From NCBI GenBank assembly GCA_043748015.1, contig JAYTOA010000010.1, positions 1 to 27,604 on the forward strand: a stretch of 27,604 bases of DNA, given 5' to 3'. Source of the DNA: JAIBBG01 sp043748015. Its GTDB lineage: Bacteria; Bacteroidota; Bacteroidia; Flavobacteriales_D; Sanyastnellaceae. The notes under the pieces were generated by a model. It had not been told where the DNA came from. It did no database searches and worked only from the letters and a program-made list of their open reading frames with translations. Each line of letters opens with the position of its first letter. Position 1 is the stretch's first letter. The translations under genes were made by a program, and so were the position numbers. Positions 6,858-15,437 of this stretch are shown here, one piece after another.

Positions 6858-8198
6858 ATGTTTAATAAAAACAGCCTCAAGAAATTGAGGCTTTTTTCCT
6901 TTCTGGTGATCCTCATATTGGCTTCCTGCAAAAAGCCTGATGAGAGTATTGGCGAGTCTTTGCAGCCCACCGAAGATCATTTTAATACGGTTCAAACCGA
7001 CACAACAACGATTTCGGCGGTTGTGATGAAGCGCGAGCGAAACCGCATCGATCTTTATGCGAATCTCCTTGTCGGAAATTATGTGGATGATGTCTTCGGT
7101 ACCGTCCGTGCCACAAGCGTTTTTCAGTTGGCACCATCTCGAACGATGCCTGTTCCCAGGACAAAGGAGGACATTTCCAATATTCCCATTGCTATTGACT
7201 CCGTGATTCTGTCTCTGGTTTATCAACCAGAATCTTATGGCAAGAATGTCCCGATGTATTTTGAAGTGAATGAATTGGAGGAAATGCTTTACATCGACTC
7301 GACCTATTACTCTGATTATAATATCAGGAAGGAAATCACCAACTTAATTGAGCCGGGCTTTGAAGTAAATAACACAACGCCGGAGTTTTCTTCGTCGACA
7401 GCAACAGATCCAAAAGCATATCTAAGACTTCGCATCAGGGATGTAGTTGGAAAGAAACTCTTGGATGAATATCCGCTGGATGATTTCCTGGAGTTCAGAA
7501 ATTATTTACGCGGTCTGGTATTGTCATCGAAAACGGTTGACGGTCGTGTATTGAGTTTCTTCGCGGCAGATACGAAACTCACGGTCTACTATCACAAGTT
7601 GCCTGATCCATCCGTCAGCAATACATCCGTCGGCTTGTTTTATGAATTTGAGTATACTTCTTCATGCGAATCGTTTAGCAAAATTGATCATCAATATTTT
7701 GCTTCTCCCCTTGCTTCTTTGTCTGCGACAAATGAGCTGGACGGCAACGTAAATTGTTACGCGCAATCTGCAAACGGTACAAGGCTGAGGATTGATTTAT
7801 CGAATGTCAGGTGGTTATCAGAAATTCCGGGAGTTTCAATCAATAAGGCAGAATTGGTGTTGCCATATGACAACGAATCGAAATTCAATCCAATAGATGG
7901 TTTATTGTTGACCTATCACAAGTACGAAGATTCAGAGACCTATCAGAAAGTAGCGGACTCACTTTACATAGGTGGTTCGGTCAACAGATCAGGAGGGATG
8001 TACAGGCTGAATATCACCAGGCATGTTCAATCGATATTGAACAATGAAATCAGCTCAACTGATGTATTCATTACCGACTTTCCAATAGTAGGTTCTTACA
8101 ACTCCATTGGTGTGCGACGGTCCTTGTTGCGAGGCCCATTATTTTCACCAGATACACGGTCACAGAATATGAGATTGGTCTTAACTTACAGTTATTGA
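6858..8198 (+). CDS. DUF4270 family lipoprotein
   Basis: A 446-residue protein. The ATG at 6858 begins a lipoprotein signal peptide, with Lys/Arg-rich n-region, hydrophobic core and lipobox ILASC with Cys24. The frame is open further upstream but without an export signal. The body is beta-rich with conserved-looking pieces DDVFGTVRATSVFQL, SVILSLVYQPESYG, LRLRIRDVVGKKLLDEY and the end RSQNMRLVLTYSY, in keeping with DUF4270, a Bacteroidota family commonly encoded beside panC/GT5/glmS. The function is unknown; outer-membrane anchoring is expected. A terminator-like hairpin lies within codons 6-14. It ends 72 bases before glmS, so a shared transcript is possible. Confidence 0.85.
   Translation: MFNKNSLKKLRLFSFLVILILASCKKPDESIGESLQPTEDHFNTVQTDTTTISAVVMKRERNRIDLYANLLVGNYVDDVFGTVRATSVFQLAPSRTMPVPRTKEDISNIPIAIDSVILSLVYQPESYGKNVPMYFEVNELEEMLYIDSTYYSDYNIRKEITNLIEPGFEVNNTTPEFSSSTATDPKAYLRLRIRDVVGKKLLDEYPLDDFLEFRNYLRGLVLSSKTVDGRVLSFFAADTKLTVYYHKLPDPSVSNTSVGLFYEFEYTSSCESFSKIDHQYFASPLASLSATNELDGNVNCYAQSANGTRLRIDLSNVRWLSEIPGVSINKAELVLPYDNESKFNPIDGLLLTYHKYEDSETYQKVADSLYIGGSVNRSGGMYRLNITRHVQSILNNEISSTDVFITDFPIVGSYNSIGVRRSLLRGPLFSPDTRSQNMRLVLTYSY
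6874..6897 (+). terminator. Terminator-like hairpin inside the DUF4270 coding start
   Basis: Bases 6874-6880 (GCCTCAA) pair perfectly with 6885-6891 (TTGAGGC) across a GAAA tetraloop, followed by six T (6892-6897). It starts 33 bases after the GT5 gene stop, but lies 16 bases inside the next coding region. It could end transcripts of the upstream gene or attenuate the downstream one. Confidence 0.75.
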
Positions 8199-8270
8199 TC
8201 TTTGCGCATTATTTTGCACCCTTCACTCACGAAATTTGCATAATAAATTACCCGCTAAAACGTCAATAAT

Positions 8271-10115
8271 ATGTGTGGAATAGTTGGATTCATCGGCAAT
8301 CAAAACGCGTATCCGATCCTTATTAAAGGATTGAGAAGATTGGAGTACAGAGGCTATGACAGTGCCGGTGTTGCCATGATAGAAAAGGGAGCATTCAACT
8401 TGTATAAATGCAAGGGAAAGGTAGCGGATCTGGAAAGTCTTGTTCAGTCTAAAGACTTAGATGGAACTATTGGCATAGGACACACGCGTTGGGCAACACA
8501 CGGCCAACCGAATGATGTCAATGCACATCCTCATATTTCAGGAGACGGAAATATTGTGCTCATACACAATGGAATCATAGAAAACTACGCGACGTTAAAA
8601 GAGGCGTTGAAAAATCAGGGGCATAAATTCGAGAGTGATACCGACACCGAAGTGCTCGTGCATTTCATTGAAGACGTTATGGTGAAAACCGGCGTAGATC
8701 TTTTTGAGGCGGTGCGCGTTGCTCTTTCCGAGGTTGTTGGTGCATATGCAATTGTCTTAATGGACAAGCGCAATCCGAACAGATTGGTATGTGCCAAGAA
8801 ATCAAGTCCATTGGTGATTGGAATTGGCACGGACAACGATTTTTATATTGCTTCGGATGCCACACCATTCATAGAGTACACCAAGAATGTTGTTTATCTC
8901 GAAGATGAAGAAGTTGCATTGCTCGATCGCCATACCGGATTGAAAATTGTGACCATACAAAACCAACAGAAGACGCCATATATACAAGCGCTTGAGTTGA
9001 AACTTGAGACCATTGAAAAGGGGGGGTATGATTCTTTCATGCTGAAGGAAATCCATGAACAGCCGCGCTCCATCCTTGACTCAATCAGAGGAAGATTGAA
9101 CATGAGCATGGGTATCATGAAAATGAGTGGCGTCGACCGTCACGAGGAGAAGTGGGTGAATACAAATCGCATTCTGATCGTAGCCTGCGGAACATCGTGG
9201 CATGCAGGTTTAGTGGCAGAATATCTTTTTGAGGAATTTACACGCATCCCAACTGAGGTGGAATATGCTTCGGAGTTCAGATATCGCGACCCGATCATTC
9301 AACCCGGAGACATCGTGATTGCGATTTCGCAATCAGGCGAAACAGCAGATACACTCGCTGCGATAGAATTAGCAAAAGAGAAGGGGGCGTTCATTTTTGG
9401 TGTCTGCAATGTTGTTGGATCGACTATTTCACGCGCTACCCACTCAGGCGCTTATACACACGCAGGGCCAGAGATTGGTGTTGCTTCCACCAAAGCATTT
9501 ACAGCTCAAGTAACAGTTCTTTATCAAATAGCTTTAGCTGTTGCAGACAAGCGAGGCACCATTACAAAAGAGCGTTTACACCGACTAATGGCGGAATTGC
9601 ATTCAATTCCCGATAAGGTTGAAGAAGTACTAAAAACAAATCCCATCGTAGAAACCATTGCCGAGATTTACAAGGATCATCGCAACGCGCTTTATCTAGG
9701 TCGCGGCTATAGTTTCCCTGTGGCTTTGGAAGGCGCACTCAAGCTCAAAGAAATTTCTTATATACATGCTGAAGGATATCCTGCAGCAGAAATGAAACAT
9801 GGTCCAATCGCATTGATTGATGAAGAGATGCCGGTGTTTGTTATTGCCACACAAGGGCACTCCTACGAGAAGGTCGTTAGCAACATTCAGGAAGTAAAAG
9901 CCCGCAAGGGAAAGATCATCGCTGTGGTCACGGCTGGAGACAAAGTGGTGAAGGAATTGGCTGACCATGTCATTGAAATTCCAAAGACTGATGATAGTCT
10001 TGTGCCGATTGTTTCAGTAATTCCGATGCAATTGCTCGCATATCACATTGCTGTAATGCGGGGATGCAACGTCGATCAGCCCCGAAATTTGGCAAAAAGT
10101 GTCACTGTCGAATAA
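8271..10115 (+). CDS. glmS: Glutamine-fructose-6-phosphate aminotransferase (isomerizing)
   Basis: A 614-residue, full-length GlmS that makes glucosamine-6-phosphate from fructose-6-phosphate and glutamine, the entry to UDP-GlcNAc for peptidoglycan and LPS. The N-terminal glutaminase domain starts with the nucleophile Cys2 (MCGIVGFIG), with LEYRGYDSAGVA, GHTRWATHG and HNGIIENY following. Two SIS sugar-isomerase domains follow: about 285-440 (LIVACGTSWHAG near 300, ISQSGETADT) and 460-600 (LGRGYSFPVALEGALKLKE near 477). The C-terminus NLAKSVTVE matches the family's NLAKSVTVE end. The ATG at 8271 is fixed by the need for Cys at position 2. The 72-base leader is too short for a glmS ribozyme. 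Confidence 0.98.
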   Translation: MCGIVGFIGNQNAYPILIKGLRRLEYRGYDSAGVAMIEKGAFNLYKCKGKVADLESLVQSKDLDGTIGIGHTRWATHGQPNDVNAHPHISGDGNIVLIHNGIIENYATLKEALKNQGHKFESDTDTEVLVHFIEDVMVKTGVDLFEAVRVALSEVVGAYAIVLMDKRNPNRLVCAKKSSPLVIGIGTDNDFYIASDATPFIEYTKNVVYLEDEEVALLDRHTGLKIVTIQNQQKTPYIQALELKLETIEKGGYDSFMLKEIHEQPRSILDSIRGRLNMSMGIMKMSGVDRHEEKWVNTNRILIVACGTSWHAGLVAEYLFEEFTRIPTEVEYASEFRYRDPIIQPGDIVIAISQSGETADTLAAIELAKEKGAFIFGVCNVVGSTISRATHSGAYTHAGPEIGVASTKAFTAQVTVLYQIALAVADKRGTITKERLHRLMAELHSIPDKVEEVLKTNPIVETIAEIYKDHRNALYLGRGYSFPVALEGALKLKEISYIHAEGYPAAEMKHGPIALIDEEMPVFVIATQGHSYEKVVSNIQEVKARKGKIIAVVTAGDKVVKELADHVIEIPKTDDSLVPIVSVIPMQLLAYHIAVMRGCNVDQPRNLAKSVTVE

Positions 10116-10235
10116 AAAAAGAATATTGAAAATGTGGGAATTAACAATCCTAATGTGAAAAACCTTCTTATCTATGCACCATGAACCGCTATTTCTTCGG
10201 ATACTTGCGGTTACAAATCCAAAAACTCAACATTT

Positions 10236-11054
10236 ATGAAAAAAATTATTTTCGTTCTCGCAATTGCCCTAATCGCTGGCACAACTGCGAATGCTCAAAA
10301 ACAACAAGGTGGTGAAAAGAACTTTGAAGTTCAATTCTCTCCACTTGGTGGAAGCCCGGTAGGTATCAACGGTCTTCGTCTTCGTATGTTCAATAGCGAG
10401 TCAAGCGCTATTCGTATTGGTTTCGGTATAGGTGGTTCTAACGCTACAACTGTAAACAGACAGCAGGTTACTACGAGTGGTTCTGATGGTAAGAAAGTTG
10501 TTCTTCCTGAACTTTATGACATGGACAAGAGCTTCAATTTCAGCATCCGTCCAGGATATGAGATGCACTTCGCAGGTACAGACAGACTTTCTCCATATGT
10601 CGGCGGTGAAATCATTTTCGCAATCGGTTCTCAAACACTTACACGTGAATTCAACAATGCTAACAACGCTGATGACACTACTAAGCCTGAGAAGTACGTT
10701 ACATGGGAAATGAGCCGTAAAATGGGAACAACAACATTCGGTTTGAATGCTGTTGCCGGTGTTGACTTCTATTTCGCTGACAATATTTATCTTGGAGCTG
10801 AGATTGGCTTCGGTTTCCAGTCAATGAAGTACAAGGATCTCGAGACAACTGCTTCTAGCAACGATGCATACAAATACAGCACAGGTACTTCTGGCGCGCA
10901 AGAAGATTCTGATTTTGATCAAGCTCACATGAATGATGACAATACTGCTATCGAGTATGATACAATCATCGGCGATGGAAGCGGTAAATACAAGAATACA
11001 GGATGGGGACCAACTTTCCAGTCTACTCTTCGTCTTGGTTGGTTATTCAACTAA
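10236..11054 (+). CDS. Outer-membrane beta-barrel protein
   Basis: A 272-residue protein with a clean signal peptide (MKKIIFVLAIALIAGTTANA, cleavage before Q). The mature part has repeated strand-like segments (LRLRMFNSESSAIRIGFGIG, FNFSIRPGYEMHF, PYVGGEIIFAIG, TFGLNAVAGVDFYFADNIYL, LGAEIGFGF) and ends STLRLGWLFN, typical of 8-stranded porin-like barrels. An acidic low-complexity loop sits at about 212-245. The family is common in Bacteroidota and the substrate cannot be read. It is 11 bases ahead of a lipoprotein gene, and both end at the terminator at 11989, so they form an operon. Confidence 0.78.
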   Translation: MKKIIFVLAIALIAGTTANAQKQQGGEKNFEVQFSPLGGSPVGINGLRLRMFNSESSAIRIGFGIGGSNATTVNRQQVTTSGSDGKKVVLPELYDMDKSFNFSIRPGYEMHFAGTDRLSPYVGGEIIFAIGSQTLTREFNNANNADDTTKPEKYVTWEMSRKMGTTTFGLNAVAGVDFYFADNIYLGAEIGFGFQSMKYKDLETTASSNDAYKYSTGTSGAQEDSDFDQAHMNDDNTAIEYDTIIGDGSGKYKNTGWGPTFQSTLRLGWLFN

Positions 11055-11065
11055 AATCATAAACA

Positions 11066-11965
11066 ATGAACAAATTTTTTAACCTAAGAATTACATTCTC
11101 TGCCGTAGTCGTTTCGGGAATGCTTCTTTTCGCTGGTTGTACCAAAGAAAAGATTGCAACTACCGCCGGTCAGGTGAAGGATGTGAAGAAAGTTGCCTTA
11201 ACGGAGCAACAGAAAACCACTGCACAAAGTATGTACTCACGCGTTCCAAAGCTTCGATATTGGGATAGAGTACACAACCGTTTCATCTCGATGAACCCGG
11301 GAAGCCGCGATCTGATTTTTTCAGATCCAGACTCTGGATTCAGCTTTGATGATCCTGATGGAAATAACGCTATGGTATTTTCGGATGGAAGCGGTGACTA
11401 CTTGGTTATTTCAGCGGGTTTCGGTGTTGCCGGTCAAGGCGGTGGTGGAACAGTAGTAGCTGGTTCTACAGCGTTGAACATCGATGTAACCCTCTGTCTC
11501 ACTGCTTCGGCTGTGGCTGATGGCGACGGTTTCGGTAGTCTTTTCGGAGGTGATACCGGATGGACTGACTTCTCAGCTGTTTTCGGAATAGCCGGAGATT
11601 TTGAAGGTCTTTCCAATGCGGACACGGGTTCTGATGATTTCAATCCTTTTGATTATCTTCATGGATTTGCTGAGTATTTTGTCTTTTCTGACCAATTGGG
11701 AGGTACACATGAAGTATTTGATTGGATGGGCGATCTTACACAAGACGACCTGGATGATTTGGCTTCATCGTTCGTAATGGACTTTCAGAACTTCAATCTG
11801 TATTTCGCCAATAGCGGTAACATTGCTATATCTGGCGGTCAGATGAGTTTCAGTGGTACTTATCTCGAAATCACAGATCTGTTCGATTCTTTCCTTGATG
11901 ATGAAGGAATCGAAGATCCAACGGTGAACGAAGTAACCGGATTCGGAATCATGGGCTGTAACTAA
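11066..11965 (+). CDS. Acidic lipoprotein of unknown function
   Basis: A 299-residue lipoprotein with signal peptide and lipobox LFAGC (Cys25). The mature protein has a short Lys-rich stalk, then is strongly acidic, with Asp/Gly/Phe-rich runs (FSDPDSGFSFDDPDGNNAMV, GDGFGSLFGGDTGWTDFSAV, DTGSDDFNPFDYLHGFAEYF) that may bind calcium (inference). Only two Cys occur in the mature part besides Cys25. I do not recognise the family. The tight spacing with the barrel gene upstream suggests the two act together at the outer membrane. Confidence 0.7.
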   Translation: MNKFFNLRITFSAVVVSGMLLFAGCTKEKIATTAGQVKDVKKVALTEQQKTTAQSMYSRVPKLRYWDRVHNRFISMNPGSRDLIFSDPDSGFSFDDPDGNNAMVFSDGSGDYLVISAGFGVAGQGGGGTVVAGSTALNIDVTLCLTASAVADGDGFGSLFGGDTGWTDFSAVFGIAGDFEGLSNADTGSDDFNPFDYLHGFAEYFVFSDQLGGTHEVFDWMGDLTQDDLDDLASSFVMDFQNFNLYFANSGNIAISGGQMSFSGTYLEITDLFDSFLDDEGIEDPTVNEVTGFGIMGCN

Positions 11966-11988
11966 GTCGGTATTCTCGATAATATTTT

Positions 11989-12026
11989 AAAGAGGCTGTC
12001 TCAATTGAGACAGCCTCTTTTGTTTT
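11989..12026 (+). terminator. Strong bidirectional terminator
   Basis: A perfect 32-base palindrome: 11989-12004 pairs with 12005-12020 (stem sequence AAAGAGGCTGTCTC plus a central AATT), followed by TGTTTT. It lies 24 bases after the lipoprotein stop and closes the barrel-lipoprotein operon. Confidence 0.92.
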
Positions 12027-12200
12027 CAGGGGGCTGGAAACTGTTGATCAGGGGTGTTGGATCGGCGAGACTTCACAGTGATTCACCAAACAGCCGGAGA
12101 ATGTGAAGCCAGGCAAGTAAACACGGCATTCAGAATATTTTAGAATGGCTTGTAACTTCGTCGGGGGTTGGGCGTCTTGTCAAATGAAAAACCTTCTTGA

Positions 12201-12692
12201 ATGAACGTAGCTGAATACAATCAGTGTGTAGATATGCATTCCGACGGGCTTTATCGATTCCTTCTTAAAAACGTGAAGGACAGAGATAAGGCGAAGGATC
12301 TTGTGCAAGACACTTATACAAAACTCTGGATGAAGGTGGATGAAGTGAGTTTTGAGAAGGCGAAGAGCTACATATTCACGGCAGGATATCATACAATGAT
12401 TGATCAGATCAGGAGAGAGAAAAGGCATCTGGATTACACCAACGAGGAAAAGGCAACATCATTCAATGGAACCATCAAGCAATACAGCGATTTGAATGAG
12501 GTTTTGCATGAAGCACTTGATAGACTTCCGCTTGTTCAGAAAAGCGTGATTATGCTTCGTGATTATGAAGGATATAGCTACGAGGAGATTGAAAAAATCA
12601 CGGGACTCAACGAGTCACAGGTGAAGGTATACATCTATAGAGGTAGAGTCGCGTTGAAAGAATACATTGTCAAAATGGAATACGTGATATAG
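12201..12692 (+). CDS. ECF-type RNA polymerase sigma factor
   Basis: A 163-residue protein with the two sigma-70 regions only. Region 2 (about 10-75) has DKAKDLVQDTYTKLWMKVDE followed by KAKSYIFTAGYHTMIDQIRREKR. Region 4 (about 100-155) has LHEALDRLPLVQKSVIMLRD, then the helix-turn-helix YSYEEIEKITGLNESQVKVY and IYRGRVALKEYI. It is short, as is usual for ECF factors. The next gene starts 5 bases later and encodes a membrane protein that is the likely anti-sigma factor. Target promoters are unknown. A TAACTTCG box at 12153-12160 lies 41 bases upstream, without a clear -33 partner. Confidence 0.93.
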   Translation: MNVAEYNQCVDMHSDGLYRFLLKNVKDRDKAKDLVQDTYTKLWMKVDEVSFEKAKSYIFTAGYHTMIDQIRREKRHLDYTNEEKATSFNGTIKQYSDLNEVLHEALDRLPLVQKSVIMLRDYEGYSYEEIEKITGLNESQVKVYIYRGRVALKEYIVKMEYVI

Positions 12693-12697
12693 TTAAA

Positions 12698-14209
12698 ATG
12701 AAAATCAACAGAGACAATTACGAAGCTTTTTTTCTTGATCACATCGAGAGAAATCTCTCTCCGGAAATGGAGCAAGAGCTAGCCTCGTTTTTGTTGATGC
12801 ATCCTGATTTGGAAGTAGAAATGGAATCTTTGGGTGGCACGCTCGATCGCTTATCACGAGTGATTGGTGATATTTTCCCTGACAAAGAAAGTTTGAAAAA
12901 GCAGGATTTGCCTCTGTCTCACGAAGAGCTTGAAGAATTGTTAGCGAAGAATGCAGAAGGGTTGTTGAGTGATGAGGAAGCATTCCTTATGAATTCGATG
13001 GAAGAGAAATATCCATTTATCACATCATCAAAAAGAATGTACAGCAACACTTTCCTAAGGTCGGAAGCTGTTGAATTTCCTGATAAGAAATCACTTCGCT
13101 TTGAGGAGGAGATTGATTTATCAAGTGATGAGATGCTACTCGTTGCGCTGCATGAAGGCGATCTCAATGAAGATCAAAGCGCAGAGCTAGTCGCGAGGCT
13201 CCAAGAAGATAAAGAATTGAGTAACATGAATGCGTTGTTGCTGCAAATGAAACTTCAGCCTTCAAAGATTTATTTCGAGAACAAGGACGTGTTGCACAAT
13301 GGTGTTATGACCGAATTATCCGCGGGTCAGCTGCTGTTGCTCTCGCAATTGGAAGGAACCATCACAAGCGAAGAACAAATACGGTTACAAGCAATTGTAG
13401 CTTCTGATGATTCACTTCAACATGATCGCACGCAATTGGCAGGAACAAAGTTGATCGCGCAATCTGATCCTTATCCTGACAAGGCTTCCCTTCGGAAGAA
13501 GGAAGCTCTTGTCATTTCCCTCAGAAGTGTTTATATGGGTGTTGCATCAGCTGCGGCGGTAGTGGTGGTGTTGCTTTGGGTGAATTATAACGGAGGCAGT
13601 TCCAACGCTGAATGGGCGACGACTGCACCGCAAAACATTATTGAGCTTGTACCTCATCATGCAAAGCCTGTGACTGATCAAGTAGAAATTACCGTTCCAC
13701 GGGCGGTCCATCATCACAATGTGAGGCAGCTAATTGCGGGCGATTCAAATCCGGATCTCGTTGCGACGAGTGTAGAGCGCACGTTTGTAGTTCCATCGAA
13801 ATTGAATTCGATTGATGTATCACAATTCGCAACGAACGATCAACCCAATATCTCAGTTGTTTTTCCTAAAATGAAGCTGATACATGAGCCTTTACAAAAT
13901 GCGCCGTCGGGCACTTCAACAGACTTAACGCCATGGGCTTTTCTTTCAAAAGTTGCTCTCGAAAAAATAGAAGGCACCTATGCGAATTCATTTGTAGAAA
14001 AGCAAGTAGATAAAATTTCAATGAAGACAAAAGAAGAAGTTCATTTGGAAAGAACATGCGGAATACAGTCAGATATTCTGCACATGAAGCTGGGCAGGTT
14101 TGAAGTAAAGAGTGACGTGAGAAAGAGAAAAACGGACCGAGGCGGAATCGTTGGAAGAATCGAACGCCTTTATGACCGTATTGTAGGAGAGCAAGTCCGC
14201 TTGCCTTAG
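12698..14209 (+). CDS. Probable anti-sigma factor with four tandem ~66-residue repeats
   Basis: A 503-residue protein with one predicted membrane helix (about 276-297, VYMGVASAAAVVVVLLWVNY) and a ~205-residue C-terminal part expected in the periplasm. The N-terminal 270 residues hold four repeats, each ending in a PDK-type motif: FPDKESL at 60, FPDKKSL at 127, FENKDVL at 193 and YPDKASL at 259. Each begins with a helix of the kind NYEAFFLDHIERNLSPEMEQ or LSSDEMLLVALHEGDLNEDQ. The first unit resembles the cytosolic sigma-binding start of Bacteroidota anti-sigma factors. No zinc-finger HxxxCxxC is present. The sigma gene ends 5 bases before, so the pair is co-transcribed and probably coupled. 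The stop overlaps the pth stop on the other strand. Confidence 0.72.
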   Translation: MKINRDNYEAFFLDHIERNLSPEMEQELASFLLMHPDLEVEMESLGGTLDRLSRVIGDIFPDKESLKKQDLPLSHEELEELLAKNAEGLLSDEEAFLMNSMEEKYPFITSSKRMYSNTFLRSEAVEFPDKKSLRFEEEIDLSSDEMLLVALHEGDLNEDQSAELVARLQEDKELSNMNALLLQMKLQPSKIYFENKDVLHNGVMTELSAGQLLLLSQLEGTITSEEQIRLQAIVASDDSLQHDRTQLAGTKLIAQSDPYPDKASLRKKEALVISLRSVYMGVASAAAVVVVLLWVNYNGGSSNAEWATTAPQNIIELVPHHAKPVTDQVEITVPRAVHHHNVRQLIAGDSNPDLVATSVERTFVVPSKLNSIDVSQFATNDQPNISVVFPKMKLIHEPLQNAPSGTSTDLTPWAFLSKVALEKIEGTYANSFVEKQVDKISMKTKEEVHLERTCGIQSDILHMKLGRFEVKSDVRKRKTDRGGIVGRIERLYDRIVGEQVRLP

Positions 14210-14775
14210 TCTTTTCTGGTGTTCACCAGGTTCATGGTTCTAGTAATACCAATCAACCCAAAACTCAATATCGCCTTGCATGTTTCGTCGACATGTGAGT
14301 CGAGCGTTTTGCGTTCCTCTTCATTCCATTCACCCAAGACATAATCTACTTGCTGACCTTTGGAAAATAAAGAATTGATTCCGAATCTAAGCCGCGCATA
14401 ATTGGGTGTGGCGAGTATTTCGTTGATGTGTTTCAACCCATTGTGACCGCCGTCACTGCCTTGTGCGCGCATTCTCAATTTACCGAAAGGCAATGCCAGA
14501 TCATCGGTGATGACAAGCATGTTTTCGATCTCAATTTTTTCATGTTGCAACCAATATCTGACAGCATTACCACTGAGATTCATGTAAGTTGTTGGTTTGA
14601 TCAGAACGAAGGTCCGACCTTTGTGCTTGAGCACAGCTTTATCTGCATATCGTTCGCTGGTAAAAACAACATTGGACGCCCCAGCAAGGGCGTCCAATGC
14701 AATAAATCCTATGTTATGACGAGTGTTGGCATATTCGTTTCCGATATTACCCAAACCCACAATGAGATATTTCAT
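14206..14775 (-). CDS. pth: Peptidyl-tRNA hydrolase
   Basis: A 189-residue enzyme that frees tRNA from peptidyl-tRNA dropped by stalled ribosomes. It has the family start MKYLIVGLGNIGNEYANTRH with Asn10 and catalytic His20, then PTTYMNLSGNAVR, the DDLALPFGKLRMRAQGSDGG segment and HNGLKHI. Its length is usual. It is the last gene of prs-rplY-pth, 43 bases after rplY. Its stop TAA (14208-14206) overlaps the TAG of the convergent anti-sigma gene, so there is no room for a separate terminator between the two. Confidence 0.96.
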   Translation of the reverse strand: MKYLIVGLGNIGNEYANTRHNIGFIALDALAGASNVVFTSERYADKAVLKHKGRTFVLIKPTTYMNLSGNAVRYWLQHEKIEIENMLVITDDLALPFGKLRMRAQGSDGGHNGLKHINEILATPNYARLRFGINSLFSKGQQVDYVLGEWNEEERKTLDSHVDETCKAILSFGLIGITRTMNLVNTRKD

Positions 14776-14818
14776 AACAAATGCTCAGGCCTCAAAGTTG
14801 AAACCCGGTTTTGAGTGA

Positions 14819-15418
14819 TTATTTCTTTTTATCACCTGCAGCAGCAGCAGCGGCAGCTGTAGCATCAGCCATAGAAGCACGCGTAACCTGAACAGATACA
14901 ACAGCAGAAGCTTCAGCTTCTAACACCGTGCAACCTTCAATTTTGATGTCTTTCACGCGAATCATATCACCAATTTTAAGATTTGTGATATCCAATGGGA
15001 TGTCATCAGGAATGCTCTCTGGCATACCAATGATGCGCACTTTGCGGTAGTTAAGAATCAGTTTACCACCACTCTTCACACCTTCTGAAGCACCCGTTGG
15101 ACGAATGGGCAAAGTTGTTTTCACGAGTTTCCCTGGAACAAGTTCGAGCAAATCGATGTGAGTGATTAGATCAGTCACGGGATGTTGCTGCGACTCCTGA
15201 ATAATGGTTGGAAAAGTTTTGCCATCCACTTCAATATTGATTTGCAAAGTATCCGGACGGCTTATGATTTTATCCCAGTCGTTGCGCTTGACGCTGAATG
15301 GAACTTGTGTTTCACCACCATAAATAACTCCCGGAATGCGACCACTTTTACGCAATTCCGATGCGCCTTTTCTTCCTACGTTCTCTCTGCGAGAACCGCT
15401 CAATGAGACATGTTTCAT
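14819..15418 (-). CDS. rplY: Large ribosomal subunit protein bL25 (Ctc form)
   Basis: A 199-residue protein of the general-stress (Ctc/L25) type. The N-terminal 5S rRNA-binding domain (about 1-95) has SRRENVGRKGASELRKSGRI then PGVIYGGE. The C-terminal TL5-like domain (about 100-185) has GKLVKTTLPIRPTG and LDITNLKIGDMIRVKDIKIE. An Ala-rich run ending AAAAAAAAGDKKK closes the protein, as is common in this phylum. The frame stays open up to 15517, overlapping prs, but the ATG at 15418 fits the family start MKHVSLSGSRRENVG. It lies 19 bases after prs. Confidence 0.95.
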   Translation of the reverse strand: MKHVSLSGSRRENVGRKGASELRKSGRIPGVIYGGETQVPFSVKRNDWDKIISRPDTLQINIEVDGKTFPTIIQESQQHPVTDLITHIDLLELVPGKLVKTTLPIRPTGASEGVKSGGKLILNYRKVRIIGMPESIPDDIPLDITNLKIGDMIRVKDIKIEGCTVLEAEASAVVSVQVTRASMADATAAAAAAAGDKKK

Positions 15419-15437
15419 TTGATTTTGATTTAAATAA

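Noticed and set aside
6654..7226. A 190-codon minus-strand frame under the GT5/DUF4270 junction
   Set aside because: It is antisense to two well-supported genes and has no recognisable domain.
8199..8270. A glmS ribozyme before glmS
   Set aside because: The gap is only 72 bases and shows no pseudoknot-forming core. The ribozyme is also not typical of this phylum.
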